DNA of 64,000 nucleotides from Prorocentrum cordatum (GCA_963575745.1 CAUYUJ010015266.1:125001-189000), one strand, 5' to 3'; shown: positions 9,336 through 20,612, counted from the first letter of the stretch. The notes: a model not told the origin generated them from the sequence alone. Program-made: numbers and translations.

Positions 9336-9953
9336 CCTCCTATGCGATGTCGTGCGTCAGCACGCCCAGCTTCGGGGGCAGCGGAGGGCTTTCCCAACCT
9401 GTTCATCACTATCGCTCCGGCGGAATGGAAGGTCCTCCTGCACGAGCCGCTATTCGCCGACTGGAAGGCCGCAGACCGCATGTCGGCGTGCCAGGGGATG
9501 TTGTCCGAGCACATCTATGACTTGCTCTACGATGGGATGAAGCAGATTTTCCGCCCGAACGAGTTCTTCGAAGAGGTGTTCGACTACGTCATTCGCTAGG
9601 AGTTCCAGGGCCGCAAGACCGAGCACATCCACATTGCAGCCTGGGTGCGCCCGAAAGGGAATCTATCTGGCCGTAGCGGCCAGGCGGATCGGTCTGCCTT
9701 CGTGATGTTATTGGAGGAAGTGTTCCGCGGCTCTGTGGACGTCCAGGAGGGCTATGGGTTTCTGAACTACATCAACGGCTACGTCGTCAAGGGCAACCAG
9801 TCTATGGATTATCAGCCTGACGCCGCGCGAAGCGCCGGAGACGAACGCTCGGCGTGGCGCACGACCTATCGCATGCTGTGCAAGCTGGCGCCGGGACTGC
9901 CGGAGGTCTTCCTGGATTTTGCAGGCGCCAAACACATGTAGCGTACGTTCGGT
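9336..9953 (+). pseudogene. Helitron Rep (HUH endonuclease) domain
   Basis: Rep motif 1 region is FPNLFITIAPAEWK. The HUH motif is EFQGRKTEHIHIAAW (His-x-His). The Y2 region is YGFLNYINGYVVKGN, two tyrosines four residues apart as in Helitron Y2 nucleases. The domain nicks and joins single DNA strands during rolling-circle transposition. Damage: a frameshift near 9393, TAG at 9597-9599 just before EFQGR, and TAG at 9939-9941 after AGAKHM. Between the breaks the catalytic residues are all present. Confidence 0.75.
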
Positions 9954-11069
9954 GCCGTCAACGCGCACGCTATCATACCAGGGCAGGATGACAAAGGCAG
10001 CAATGACACCAAGCGGCTGTATCGTAAGTATCTATTGCGGACCCCCGTCGGTGATGGCCCGAAGCCGTGTGGCAGCTTTCTGAGCTATCTCCGTACCTAC
10101 AAACTGTCGGGGGACCACCAGAAGGTCATCGAGCGCAGAGGGCGCGGGGACGACTCCCGCGTGGCGGTGGGCGTCCGCTTTGCATTCGAGATGCAGGACA
10201 ATTTCATCGGCCAGTTCTGCACTATGATGTTCCCGCACGGAGACTCCGGTACTTCTGCGCCTCCACAAGGAGATCCAGAGTTGATCCCTTTCACGAAGCA
10301 CTATCTGAAGGCGGTGAATTATCTTCAGCACCTCGTGCGCATGACGGGCACGCGTCCTTCTTGCGAAGAGTCTATTCGCCAGCGGGTGAAAGGGTTGGTG
10401 CCGCAGGAGGAGGGAGAGGCAGAAGATCACTATCGCCTCCGCGTTCTGGCGGAGATGAAGAGCACCCGCTGGGTTGGCTTCGCCAGGAAGGCCACGTCTA
10501 TCGTCGAGCTGTTCGATGCGCCCGTCGAGACAATCGCTGACCGTCTCCATGAGTACAGCTGGGAGCCCTACGACAGTTGGTCTTGGCTCCCTCCCTCACG
10601 GTCCTCCGACTCCGAGGACATGCCTACGCGCCCTGGAGATCAACTGCTCCATCCTCTGAGATGTGCTGATGATACCGAGGGCGCCTATGGTAAGCCCTTC
10701 CACGGCGTTGACGCGGCGCTCGATTATCTCGAGGACGTGGTGGCGGCGGACCTGCGCATCCGCGTCTCTCCTGGGCGTGCAAGGTCGTTCCGAGCGCGGC
10801 TCCATGCCGTGCGCTGCTACTATAACCACATGCAGCACTGCCGCGACCACCCCGACGCCATCCCGCTTGATGTCCGCCGAGCAGCAGACCGCCTGATGCA
10901 GGCTGATTCGTCTATTGACGCACGGCTCGCATACTACAACGAGTACAAACGGCAGTGGATCATCTGTGACGCGCATGCGCGCCCTCGCATCACGTGGTCT
11001 GCCGACCAGGAGGAGGTGCTGAAGGTGGTGGATGGTGTACTATCCAGAGCCGACGCCAACATCGTATAG
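9954..11069 (+). pseudogene. Helitron middle region between Rep and helicase
   Basis: A long open frame (in the same phase as Rep) from after the TAG at 9939 to the TAG at 11067. It reads GSFLSYLRTYKLSGDHQKVI, VAVGVRFAFEMQDNFIGQFC and later ITWSADQEEVLKVVDGVL, the usual lead-in to the Helitron helicase ('L...Q..v...v'). It has no catalytic motifs of its own. Confidence 0.6.
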
Positions 11070-11636
11070 CAGCAGTTCTACTATGTGAATGGGGAGCCAG
11101 GCAGCGGCAAGACGGAGGTCTTGTGCGAAGCTTCCCGCAGGGCCGCGGACGCTGGTCTCCACGTTCTCATTCTTGGTCCCACCGGCACTCTGGTGCACAC
11201 CTATAAAACCAAGGTGCAGCACGAGAACATCAACGTGGAGACCATACACTCTGCGTGGCACATCTATCGCAGGGCCGATACCGTCGTTGACTATGCGCCT
11301 CCGTCGCGCCTCCGCACCTATGACCTCTTCATCATCGATGAGGCGTCGCAGATCGAGGACGACGTGGCTGTGCGCTTGCACAACGGCTTCAGGGAGCTGC
11401 CGCAGCGGCCCACGGTCTTCTTTGCGGCGGATTTCCAGCAGCTGAATCCGCTCGGAAGTTCGGCGGCTATGCGGACGTGGATCACGGTCATGACCACCAT
11501 CCCACTGTACACTATACACAGGACAAACGATGATCGTCTCCTATCTTTCCTGCGGCATGTGCGCCTGAGGCAGCCGCACAAGGGGGTCATCCAGTCCTTC
11601 TTCGCCGGGCGCACGTGGGACTCCATTACCCTTTGA
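11070..11636 (+). pseudogene. PIF1-type helicase of the Helitron, N-terminal half
   Basis: Walker A is VNGEPGSGKTEVL, motif Ia is LILGPTGTLVHTY, Walker B is LFIIDEASQIEDD and motif III is FAADFQQLNPLGS. It is an ATP-dependent 5'-3' helicase that unwinds the strand to be transferred. It is preceded by a TAG (11067-11069) and ends in a TGA caused by a frameshift near 11632; the intact phase would read PFELAVQRGMAIGADLEEPF. Confidence 0.8.
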
Positions 11637-11639
11637 GCT

Positions 11640-12633
11640 GGCCGTGCAGAGAGGGATGGCTATCGGCGCTGATCTGGAGGAGCCCTTCCACTGGCTCACG
11701 GTGACGAACAAGGGGGCCGAGGCGGTGAATTCGGCGTGTCTATCGGCGTGTGGCTACGACAAGCCTGAGAACCATTCGCCGCTCTGCGGGGACCCCAAGG
11801 TTCTATGCTTTCCGAATGGTGTGTCGGTGGATGGTGTGGGGATTGCTTGCCCATGCATCGGCCATATGTCTCCGTGCTCTATCTTTTGTTGAAGTATATC
11901 TGCTACGTCCACGTCGCCGATGCATCGCCCTGTCGCAGTCAGTGTGATCTCTGGGCCAACCTGCCGGACACCATGCGGGAGGCTATCCCAGGTAGCTGGC
12001 AAGAAGCGGCTATTCATTGCTCCTGGTGTGGTTGTTCGGCTCACGCGGAACCTCGACAAGGAGCGGGGCTTCGTCAACGGCGCCAATGGCACTATCGATG
12101 TTGTGCTGGAGAACAAGTCTATCTTTACGGTGACGCTCACGGGCACCAAGCACCGTCTCCTCGTGCACCCGATCACCGACGGAGGAGATTACTTCTTGCC
12201 GTGCACCTATGGCTATGCTACCACCATCCGCAGGGCCCAGGGATCTTCTCTTGGGCTTGGTGCGCTCTTTTTCGATCACTGTTATCCGCCTGAGCGGGGC
12301 TATGGCTACGTGGGTCCCAGCCGCTTCAGACACGCCGAGCGCATCTATCACTTTGGGTGCATTCGGCGTGCCGACTGGCTACCTGTCAGCATGAAGCAGG
12401 ATGATCCTGATGAGCAGACTATGAGGTCCGCCCAGAGCGAGTCCGATGACGAGTACGGGCCTGGGCCACGGGACAGCGACACGGAGTCCGAGATCAGCGC
12501 TGTCTCTGATTCTTCTCATCCTTATGATGAGGACGAGGAGGCCCGCTGTGCTATCCTCGAGCACATGCCCGCCTTCTCTGGCGCGGGCGATCTGTCAGCC
12601 TTCGCGGGGCGCGGCCTTCATGGGCTCGTTTGA
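11640..12633 (+). pseudogene. PIF1-type helicase of the Helitron, C-terminal half
   Basis: After frame changes at ~11632 and ~11900 the coding reads PGVVVRLTRNLDKERGFVNG (motif V-like PIF1 signature), YGYATTIRRAQGSSLGLGAL (motif VI region) and RHAERIYHFGCIRRAD, followed by an acidic Ser/Asp/Glu-rich tail to the stop at 12633. It is the second RecA-like domain. Related helicases keep TIHKSQG at the motif VI position where this copy has TIRRAQG, a conservative change. Confidence 0.7.
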
Positions 12634-13059
12634 CTCTCGTGCCGGTGCGCTGTGCCCGGGCTCTATCAAAAGCATCCGTGCTCATTATTATGTCATCTCA
12701 TTGTGCGGAATCTATGTGCTGGAGTTGTTCTTCTTTGTACTCTTGTGCCTGCTCCCGGGTGTCTGTGTCTGTGCACGGCCGCCATCTCGATCTGATGATT
12801 TGGGGCTTTGCTACTGATGCTGTGCTATTGCGTGCAGTAACAGCGAGGCGGGGGAGGGGGAGGGGGAAGGGGGCGGCAGGTTGTATTAATCATCTTCGCT
12901 GTGCTATGACACATTCACATTCTGCTATGGTGAGCCTTATCATGATCTGTCACGCAATGGCTGTCTATGGTATTCTAGACTCTTCGACAGCCACGCTGTG
13001 ACATCAGGCTCTTGCTGGAGGGGGGGGGGGGGGGGCACCTGTACGGCTTGTTTCGCTGT
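12634..13059 (+). other. Intergenic, CTAT-type sequence without a supported gene
   Basis: Contains GA/GGGGGA runs (12845-12875), a G run at 13020-13036 and scattered CTATG words. No protein-like reading could be supported. Confidence 0.5.
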
Positions 13060-13620
13060 GCCATGCTATGCTATGCCGCGGCCATAATATCAAGGACTTA
13101 TAAGCTCCGGTGGTGTTATGCCGTGCTATGTTATATCATGGCCACGTTACAACATGAGGTTCACCACATTTAGGAGAACCGCTGACGTAGGTGCCTTGCC
13201 TTCTCTTTGCTATATCATGAAATTCCTATAGCATGAGGTCTTGGAGTTGGTACGTGTTCTATATTATGGCATGGCCACGCTATACTATCAGGGTCCTATA
13301 ACCTCAGATCTCATACCTGCTATGCTGTCTTATATTATGTCACGGCCACGCTATGACATGAGGTTCCCCAGCTTTTGGGGAACCTCGCGTCTTTCGTAGG
13401 TGCGTTGCTGTGCCTACAGTGATCCATATTATCACGTTATTCTATCATCAGGTTTTGGAGCTGGCATGCTGTGCTATGTTATGTCAGGGCCTTGCTATAA
13501 CATGAGGTTCCCCAAAATTTGGGGAACCCGGTGTCTTTCGTATGTGCTTTGCTACGCTTCTACTCTTATGCTATAACATGGGTTCCTCATAGTTGCGGAA
13601 GATCTCCACGCGGAAGGTCT
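13060..13620 (+). repeat. Degenerate ~100-230-bp satellite related to the hairpin arrays
   Basis: Repeated words are GCTATGTTATATCATGGCC, ACATGAGGTTCCCC and GGGGAACC. Two units keep a hairpin (GAGGTTCCCC ... GGGGAACCTC at 13361-13387; another at 13505-13529). The block 13440-13610 resembles 44080-44235. It looks like an older version of the satellite at 39268-43440. Confidence 0.65.
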
Positions 13621-13676
13621 CCACACTTTCATATAGCACGGCCCTTGGAGGCGTATCCAAACAGGGGACTTCCTAT

Positions 13677-13695
13677 GTGTGTGTGTGTGTGTGTT
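13677..13695. repeat. (GT)n microsatellite
   Basis: About 19 bp of alternating GT between the degenerate satellite and the A1 repeat. Confidence 0.9.
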
Positions 13696-13857
13696 GAGTT
13701 GTGTGTTACGTGTTTTTAGGGTGTCCTCTACTCTTTGTTGTGGTCGCCGTTTCGGTTCGCAGGGGTGTGAGGTCTCGGCCTTTTCATCTATCTCCGGTGC
13801 ACCATGGCTGCTGGGGGCTCTGATTGGCATGTCCCCTATGACCGCGTTGCCATGATC

Positions 13858-13977
13858 TGGTCTCGTTTGGCAATGCCTAAACGGTTTTATTCCCCCCTAG
13901 GCCGCAGTGCTCTGGCTCCCTCCCCTTTTTTCCCTTTCCCCTCTTCCGCAGCCGTCTGTGTTTCGAGCTGTGCTTTT
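13858..13977 (+). repeat. Split direct repeat A1
   Basis: 120 bp starting TGGTCTCGTTTGGCAATGCC and ending GAGCTGTGCTTTT. About 90% or more identical by eye to 38385-38502 in the same orientation. Confidence 0.85.
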
Positions 13978-14008
13978 ACGGGAGGGGCCCCTGGCCCCTA
14001 ATCTCATC

Positions 14009-14855
14009 ATGAGGGGGTGGGGAGGATCCCACCCCGCCTGTTTGCTATTGCTCGCCGCGGCCGAGCTGGGCGCCCTGCCTCCGGGAGGGCGCACGGCTCC
14101 CGTGGCTGGAGCGGCCATTGGGGCTGCCGTTGGGATGGCGGGGACCGTGGACTTCGTCCCCGCCGACGGCACCGACCCCGCCCCAGAGCAGGTAGAGGAG
14201 GATGTCTGCATGGAGCCTGTGGGCTACATCGCGCCTCCCCCTGCTGGGCACACCCCCGCGGCCTCGCCCGTGGAAGACTTTCCCCCCGCGCCTTCCTCGT
14301 CGGAGTTCCCGGCTGGAGGAGGGGAGGAGGGGGGCAATCGGACGGAGGGGAGGACTCCAGATGATCATTCCTGGAGTATCCAGCGGGCCCTCTCCCAGCT
14401 GGACGCACATCTCTCAGCCCGGGCGCCCCGCCGAGCCCCGGAGGCGCGCGGCCGGCGCCGGCGCACCGGGGCACCTGGTGAACCCCCTGGAGAGGACCCG
14501 TTCCCGGGATGGCCGAACCACCTCCTGGACGGCCTCTTGCAAGGAGGGGCATGGTTCGGGCTGATGATGTTCGGGAGCGCCCGCTGGAACGGGTTTCCCC
14601 ACTGGCCCCAGTACCTCCTGATCTTCTTCTACCTCCTCTCCGCCCTGGTGGCCTTGGACCTCCTCACCCTCCTGGCCTATGCCCTGGCCCTACTCTCACG
14701 GGGCAAGGGCCCTCTGCGCAGGAGCGAACATCCGCACCCCTTGAAGGACTCGAGGCTGGTGTGGGGAGGGCCCGCCTCGGGCGGGACCACGCCCAACAAG
14801 TTCTTCCAGGTGAAGTGGTTGCACCCCACAGTTCTGGTGGGGACGAAGCTGTCCA
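14009..14855 (+). pseudogene. Retroelement ORF with a C-terminal membrane segment
   Basis: ATG 14009 lies just inside repeat A1. The protein is Pro/Gly/Glu-rich and disordered at first, then RNHLLDGLL-type amphipathic sequence, then a hydrophobic stretch around 14600-14695 (YLLIFFYLLSALVALDLLTL) that would span a membrane. No known family. Composition matches the fragments at 26141-37907, and the frame loses sense after about 14855, where the GC-rich character ends. It could be the 5' ORF of the composite element, cut by the segment that carries the minus-strand genes. Confidence 0.4.
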
Positions 14856-14899
14856 CACCTGGACAACATCCAAGTGCAAACCCGCGCGCCCCCAAGCCG

Positions 14900-15417
14900 C
14901 TTGAACCCGTAACAAACGTTCCAAAGTTGGAAAAAAACCAAGGGAAACAACTGGAGCGTTGTATTTGTAGTTGCTGTTTTACGCTAAGATACGCGCGAGC
15001 TGTTTCGGTTTCGGTCACCCCCCGAAGCCGCCCGATATTGCCTGGGATCGCGGGGGGGACTTTGGGATTTGATTCTGCGAGCATCCGTCCGATTTGTGTT
15101 GATATGGTATTGCAAATTCAAAGGCTGGTAAAGTTTTCTGGGAGTTAAGCTTCGTTATCTATTTGAAGATCGGGCCTGCGGTATTAAGTCGCACATGTTG
15201 CGGGGCCCAACTCTAGAGTAGTTGTTTCACCCGAAAAATGGTGCGCGTTCTCTAACTTCGAGTGAACGCAGCTGTGCCCCGTGGGCCCGAAGAGGCCCAT
15301 GCACCCAGACTCTTACATTACAAATAGCACCATTCTTTCATCGGCGATCGGCGGCAGCCCTGATATATGAATGGGAGAACCCAGCTTCTCAAGAGAACGA
15401 TCGCACCGCAAAAGGGC
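14900..15417. other. No supported gene
   Basis: Moderate-GC sequence between the membrane-segment ORF and the purine-rich tract. It includes GGGGACTTTGGGATTTGATT but no recognisable coding or repeat structure. Confidence 0.5.
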
Positions 15418-15700
15418 TTCCTCCTCCACCCTCCCCCTCCCCCGCGCGCGGGAGGAGGAGGAGGGGGAGGGGGCGATGGGGGGGTGGGACAGGGGTTGGA
15501 GGAGGAAGGAAGGGGGAGAGGGAGGACGAGGAGCATCAGGAACAGAAGGAGAAGGAGAAGGAGGAGCAGCAGCAGTAGGAGAAGAGGAGTTGGAGGAGGA
15601 GGAGGAGGAGGGGAGGGGGAGAGGGAGGAAGAGGAAGGGATCGAGGAGGAGGCGCATCAGCACCATCAGCAGCCGCACCTGGAGGACGACGAGGAGCATC
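15418..15700. repeat. Purine-rich GGA/GAG low-complexity tract with an inverted C/G-rich start
   Basis: CCTCCCCCTCCCCC followed by GCGCGCGGGAGGAGGAGGAG folds back on itself at 15425-15475; GGA/GAG triplets then run to about 15690. It lies in the likely 3' flank of the minus-strand gene ending at 15789. Confidence 0.8.
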
Positions 15701-15788
15701 AGCAGGAACATGATTTGTTTTCTCGAGCCCGACTCGTGAGAGTCGGAAGGCTCTCCGAGCCTGGACCCTGGCCGAAGCAGCCAGCCGC

Positions 15789-18700
15789 TTAGCTCGTCAG
15801 GAAGGTCCTCAACTCCTTCGACGAGCACTCCCTCTTCACCACCTCGCCCAAGTCCCACGGCGAAGTGGCCCTGTGGCACTTCCCGAAGAACTCCGCGTGG
15901 TCGGGGTTGTCCTTCAGGTAGGGCAGCGTGTACGTGTACGTCTGGTCGGCCATCGTCCACTGCAGGTCCATGTAGTCGATGATGTGTGTGGCCACTGCTG
16001 CTTCCGTCTTGGCTGTCGCCGTCGCTGCTTTCTTCTTGGCGCTGCCCTCGTCGGCCTCCTTCGCGCCACCCTTCTTGACAGGCAACGGCGCGATCGCCCA
16101 AGCCAGGCACCCGTCGCTCCGCCGAAGGTTGTTGGCCAGGCCCTCGATGTACAGCTTCGGGCCAGCTCCGTTGTTGTCGCCGATCGGCAAGCACATGGCC
16201 TTGTTGATCGCCACGGCTTCGCCCTCGCAGACCACCTTGCCCCAGAAGGGGAGGTTGACGTCCTTCCTGTCGCTCTTGTTGGCCAACTCCACGCGGTGCA
16301 CCTCGAGCTTGATCTTCTTGTTCGGCGTACTCGCCTCGCGAGGATCCGCGTGCTTGACGCAGAGGCCGTTGACCTCTTGGTTGGTGCCGTAGGCCGCCAC
16401 GTGGTGCATCATCACCTCCGAGATCTTCGTCTGCGCCGACGCCACGATGCCCTTGAGGATCACGTGCTGCTCGGCCCCCTCCTGCATCAGAAGGGCCCTC
16501 CACCAGTTGCCAATTGGGATCAGCACTGGGTTCTTCACCTCGATCACCGCGACGGCGTCGCCGTCCTTCTTACTCTCGGCTGTCTCTGGGGCCCTGACTG
16601 GAGGCGACCCCCCATGCTTCTCCGAAAGTCGCTGGATCGCGATCTCCGACGTCTTCGCGTAGAGGAGGGCCGCCTCTGCCTCGGTCTGGTGAAGCTGGTC
16701 GTACGCGGCAACGATCTCCTCCACAACGGCATCGCGATTGGACTGGAAGAGCTCGATCTGTCGGGTGATGGTCGTCTTGATCTTGATTCCCTCGCTCGCC
16801 AGCTGGCGCTTCATCGATTCGGCTGAGGCCTTCTTTATCTTCTCGAGGAATGTTGTCTTCTTCTCCAAGAAATGCTGCCCTCCATTGGCGCAAATAAACA
16901 TATCCACGTCGACAAGCTCCGACATCCATTTGCCCGCTGCCTCAACGAAAGACAAACCAATGACGTCACCTTCTGGAGACATGCCAGTAACAAGCTGGGA
17001 GAGGAAGGCAGGCTTCTCCGCGAGCGTGTCCTTACCGACGCTAGCGATGTTGTAGGAGTCAAACAGCTCGTGGACCACCCTCTGGCAGTGCATCGGCAGA
17101 TAGGGAAACCTCACAGACTTCGCAGCCTTCTGAGTAGCAGGAGGCGATACAGAGACGTAGGTCATGGCACCGATGCTCTTGAGGATGTGGAAGAAGATCT
17201 GCGACCGAATGGCCCTCAAGAAGTTCGTGTTCATATCGACGATCTCTGCGATCGAGTCCGTGACGTCGCGGGGCAACTTCTCGATGAGCCCGTGCTGCTT
17301 TGCTGAGTCCAAAATTTTCATCACGTCGTCCCACTCGACGGGGACTTCCGCGACGACCGAGTCCGCAACGCTAGTAGCAGCAAACACTGCGATCTGCTTC
17401 CCCTTCTCGGGCTCCTCCACGTCGGCAGAGCTGTTCGAGAACTCCATCAGCTTCATCAGCGCCTCGTTGGCCAGGCGAGCTGGGATGCACTGCGTCGATA
17501 TCGGCATGCTGGTGTTGTGGCTCTTGAAGAAGGTCTTCATGGCTGCAACGATCTCCGTGGTCTCCGAAGCTCGCATGAGCCCAACGATCTCATCGACGGT
17601 GGCTGCGCGGTTGGCAGGCGCCTCGGCCACATCTTGCTCGAGGAAGCCGTCCTGGATCTCTTTATGCAGGTCGGCGCACAAGGATGCATTCCAAGCCTCC
17701 TCGCTGGGGCGTGGCTGGAGCTTGGCACTCCTGCACACGTGGTTGCGGAACAGCAGTCGTAATGCAAACCAGCCCTTGATCACCCGCGGAAGCCCATTGA
17801 CCATGACAGCGCAGCTCCCCGTGAAGCATGCCTTGAGCGTGGCGAGCTTCAGGGACCTGGCCTTGAAGGCCTGGCGCTGGTCCAGCCAAGTCAGGTACGC
17901 CTTGTGGTCCGCCACAAAGGAGAATGGGCCCAGCTGCTGGGTGTCTTGGATGTTTTAGTATTATGTTACTTCCGTTACGGAAGTACCATAAGACAAAAAC
18001 ATCCGAAACACCCAGAGCCCATAGCCCCCATCCCCATTGTGTGGACAGTGCCTCGGTCTCGTAAATGAGCTCGAGCCTCGTCTTGTCCTTGTCGGTGATC
18101 TTCAGCTGGTCCACGTCGCCGTCGTCGCCCTTCCTCTTGGTCGTGATCTCATCCTCGATGGGGGTTGCCACCGCAGAGGACGATGCGCCCGATGCGCCCC
18201 GCTTGGCGTCCTGCATCTTCTGCGCGATCTTGTCCTTGAAGGCCTTCTTGATGTTCAGCTTGCCCTTGGCACGAGAAGTCGGTTTCGCTCTGGCAGCGTC
18301 GGCAGCTGCCTTGGCCTGCTGCCTCTCCTTCTTTTTCTTCTCAGTCATGTCGGCCTTGGCCTGCTTCTTGAGCAGCGCAGTCTGCTTCTGTCTGGTCAGC
18401 TTGCTGCCCTCCTTCAGCTTCTCGAAAACTGCTGTGTTCTCCATCGTCTTGAGCAACTCGCGAACGTGCTGGTCGGTCAGGGTCATGTCAAGGAGGCCCA
18501 CTCCGTTCGGGAGGAGGGGGCTCCTGCCGAGCACATCCTCGGTGGGGATCATCAGCAAGAGGATGTCGACGATAGTCTCTGGCCCCCTGGGGGCGTCCTT
18601 CAACACCTTCGGCCATCCAACGCAGACGGCGTCTAACACTGACCACCCACCACCAACTTCCCAGGCCCCACGCGGGCCCAAGGACGGGCACTAGTATCAG

Positions 18701-19737
18701 TACCGTGTTTTGGTAAAGAAAACATAAATGCCAACAGCTGCCAGCCCCAGAAGAGATTGTGCAAGAATGCACGGGGTGCGAGAAGGGCGGGCTCGTGGCC
18801 CGTGACAACCCATCTGCGTTGGACGCCTGACCTTGACCAAGGCATCGGCAGACAGGACGACATTCTTCACCAGCTTCGGGTCCATGTTGGTGAAGTCGCC
18901 GAACTCCATGAACGCCTTCTCGATCGCCCTCCACAACGAGTCGCCCCTGTAAGGCCCCGACGTCACCTCGATCTTCTGAGACTCCCTACGGAATGCAGCG
19001 CACCTGGTGTAGTAGTTCTTGGATGTCCCCCATCGTCCAGGGTAGACAGCGTTCGCGATCTTGAAGTGCTCGTCCTCGTAGAGGCTCTGCGTACCCATCG
19101 ACTTGACAGTGATCTTGTTCTTTTCCTTGTGCGCCTCGAAACTGGCGACGGTGCGATCGGTGCACTGCCACATCTCGATAGGGGTGGTGAGGGTCAACAC
19201 GTCAGCCTCTGCGTTGCCCAGCTCGGCAATGAAGCTCCTCGCGTACGCTGGAGTTCGCCGAAGATACACCCTCGAATGGGCGATGCCCTCCTTCCTCATC
19301 TTTACCATGTGCACGTGGTCTGGGTTCTCACGGAACACGCACTCGCAACCTTCCAAGAAAGTAGCCCAGTGTCCAACTAGGTACTCCTCTGTCCTCATGG
19401 AGTCGTCGTGCTCGTAGAGGAAGGGCCCACCTCGCGTGGGCAACAACCCAGACCGCAGAAACGATTCCTTCCGCTTCTGAATGCTGCCCTTGTCGCCTCT
19501 GCCCTTGTTCTCGACGTCCCTCTTGAAAGCCCATTCGTTCTTCGAGGTGACTGGCCGAATCAGCTCGTCGCCTGAGCCCCTCAGGAACCAGTAGTCAACG
19601 AACTCCCTCTTCTCCTGCAAGGTGCGGTTCTTGCCAACCACATCGTCCAGCGACTTTATTTCGGGGTTGAAGACGTCGCAGGCCTGCCGAATCCACGCAG
19701 GCACCTCGTCGTCACCTGCGGCGCCCACGACCGTCAT
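15789..19737 (-). CDS. Three-exon dinoflagellate gene of unknown function (1234 aa predicted)
   Basis: Model: exon 1 18810-19737, exon 2 18010-18638, exon 3 15789-17936. Both introns are GT-AG, exon phases close exactly, and the sum is 1235 codons including TAA at 15789-15791. Start ATG 19737 (MTVVGAAGDDEVPAWIRQ) is the first after a spliced-leader relic at 19792-19813. Exon 1 encodes a mixed globular region (residues ~1-309). Exon 2 encodes a Lys/Ala-rich, probably coiled-coil and nuclear-type basic stretch (KKQAKADMTEKKKKERQQAK). Exon 3 encodes a long helical region with FSFVADHKAYLTWLDQRQAF at its start and an acidic/basic C-terminal part. No known domain recognised. There is no frameshift or stop, so it is probably functional or recently so. 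It runs antisense to the surrounding retroelement sequence. Confidence 0.7.
17937..18009 (-). mobile_element. 73-nt intron made of one inverted repeat (introner-like)
   Basis: On the minus strand it starts GTTTCGGATG and ends GACACCCAG. The two halves are reverse complements with a few mismatches: GGATGTTTTTGTCTTATGG against its partner in CATAATACTAAAACATCC, centred near 17975 at ACTTCCGT/AACGGAAGT. The arms extend one to four bases into the flanks (17938-18013). Removing exactly 73 nt joins CTG GGT to CAG CTG in frame. Such short, self-complementary introns fit the DNA-transposon-like 'introner' class. Confidence 0.7.
18639..18809 (-). other. 171-nt intron of the three-exon gene
   Basis: Starts GTTGTCACGG and ends GGTGGTCAG (minus strand), phase 1. 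It contains in-frame TGA and TAG, so it must be spliced for the long product. It has no internal palindrome. The flanking exons carry a short inverted repeat (CCAACGCAGA on one side, TCTGCGTTGG on the other). Confidence 0.6.
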
Positions 19738-19791
19738 CCGTGGCGGCGTGGCGATGATCGGTCTCAGACGATCAGTGGAGGTTCCACTGTG

Positions 19792-19813
19792 GAGCCAAAA
19801 AACGGCTTGAGCA
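19792..19813 (-). other. Degenerate tandem spliced-leader relic upstream of the three-exon gene
   Basis: The minus strand reads GCTCAAG followed by CCGTTTTTTGGCTC. This fits the end of one dinoflagellate leader (TTTGGCTCAAG) joined to a mutated, shortened second leader. It is ~54 nt before the ATG at 19737 and on the same strand. Confidence 0.5.
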
Positions 19814-19854
19814 ACATGCAGCAGAGGAAGGGGGGAGGATGAGGAGGGGGACGG

Positions 19855-20005
19855 GGGCGTGGGCTGTTTTGGGTCCCGATGGCGTGGGCTGTTTTGGGTT
19901 CCGTTGGTGTGGGCTGTTCGGGGTTCCGTGTGTGTAGGATGTCTTGGGTGCCGGGGGCCCGGGGGCGTGGGCTGTTTTGGGTTCCGTTGGCGTGGGCCCG
20001 CCCAA
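19855..20005. repeat. ~24-bp minisatellite GGCGTGGGCTGTTTTGGGTT
   Basis: About six imperfect copies of GGCGTGGGCTGTTTTGGGTT followed by CCGTT, upstream of the three-exon gene. Copies differ by C-to-G and T-to-C changes. Confidence 0.8.
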
Positions 20006-20109
20006 ATCGGCAGCACAACGCAAAGCGCAACAACAATACATTGCAACGCAAGTTCAGTAGACATGCAAACAGATGGGCACCACGCTTGAACGATGGAGGC
20101 TTCAAACAG

Positions 20110-20612
20110 GCTACGACCCTCAATGGATAAGCATTTGATCTGTATGGTGTACCCAGGGCATAAGCACCTAGTGGCTACGACCCCCAGGGGGATAAGCATC
20201 TGATCTGTATGGCTTACCCAGCGCATAAGCATCAACTGGCCACGACCCCCAAGGGGATAGGCATCTGGTGACTACGACCCCCAGGGGAGATAAGCATCTG
20301 GTGGCTACGACCCCGAGGGGAGATAAGCATCTGGTGGCTATGAACCCCCTATGAGATAAGCATCTGGTGACTACGACCCTCATGGGATAAGCATCTGTTG
20401 ACTACGACCCCCAGGGGAGATAAGCATATGATGACTACGACCCCCAGGGGAGATAAGCATCTGGTGGCTACGACCCCCAGGGGATACGCATCTGATCTGT
20501 ATGGCGGACCCAGGCCATAAGCATATGATGGGTACGACCCCCAGGGACAAGCATCTGATCCGTATGGCCTGCCCAAGATGTAAGCATATGGTGGCTACGC
20601 CCCCCCCCCGCG
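20110..20612. repeat. ~33-36-bp minisatellite ATAAGCATCTGGTGGCTACG
   Basis: Roughly 14 units. Two unit types alternate: ATAAGCATCTGGTGGCTACG ending ACCCCCAGGGGAG, and ATAAGCATCTGATCTGTATG ending CCCAGGGC. It lies between the two minus-strand genes. Open frames across it are repeat artefacts. Confidence 0.85.

Larger units (their letters stand above)
6697..12633 (+). mobile_element. Decayed Helitron (Rep/helicase) with flanking ORF
   Basis: Plus-strand fragments read in order as a Helitron polyprotein: N-terminal region (7606-9174), HUH replication initiator (about 9336-9953), middle region (9954-11069) and PIF1-type helicase (11070-12400), ending in an acidic tail. Stops and frameshifts split it, so it is non-functional as it stands unless read through. 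No Helitron 5' TC or 3' CTRR end with hairpin was located. Composition differs sharply from the GC-rich retroelement to its left: the tetramer CTAT recurs throughout. Confidence 0.75.

Noticed and set aside
15313-16503. 396-codon minus-strand ORF overlapping the end of the three-exon gene
   Set aside because: It lies in a different frame from exon 3 and runs into purine-rich low-complexity sequence.
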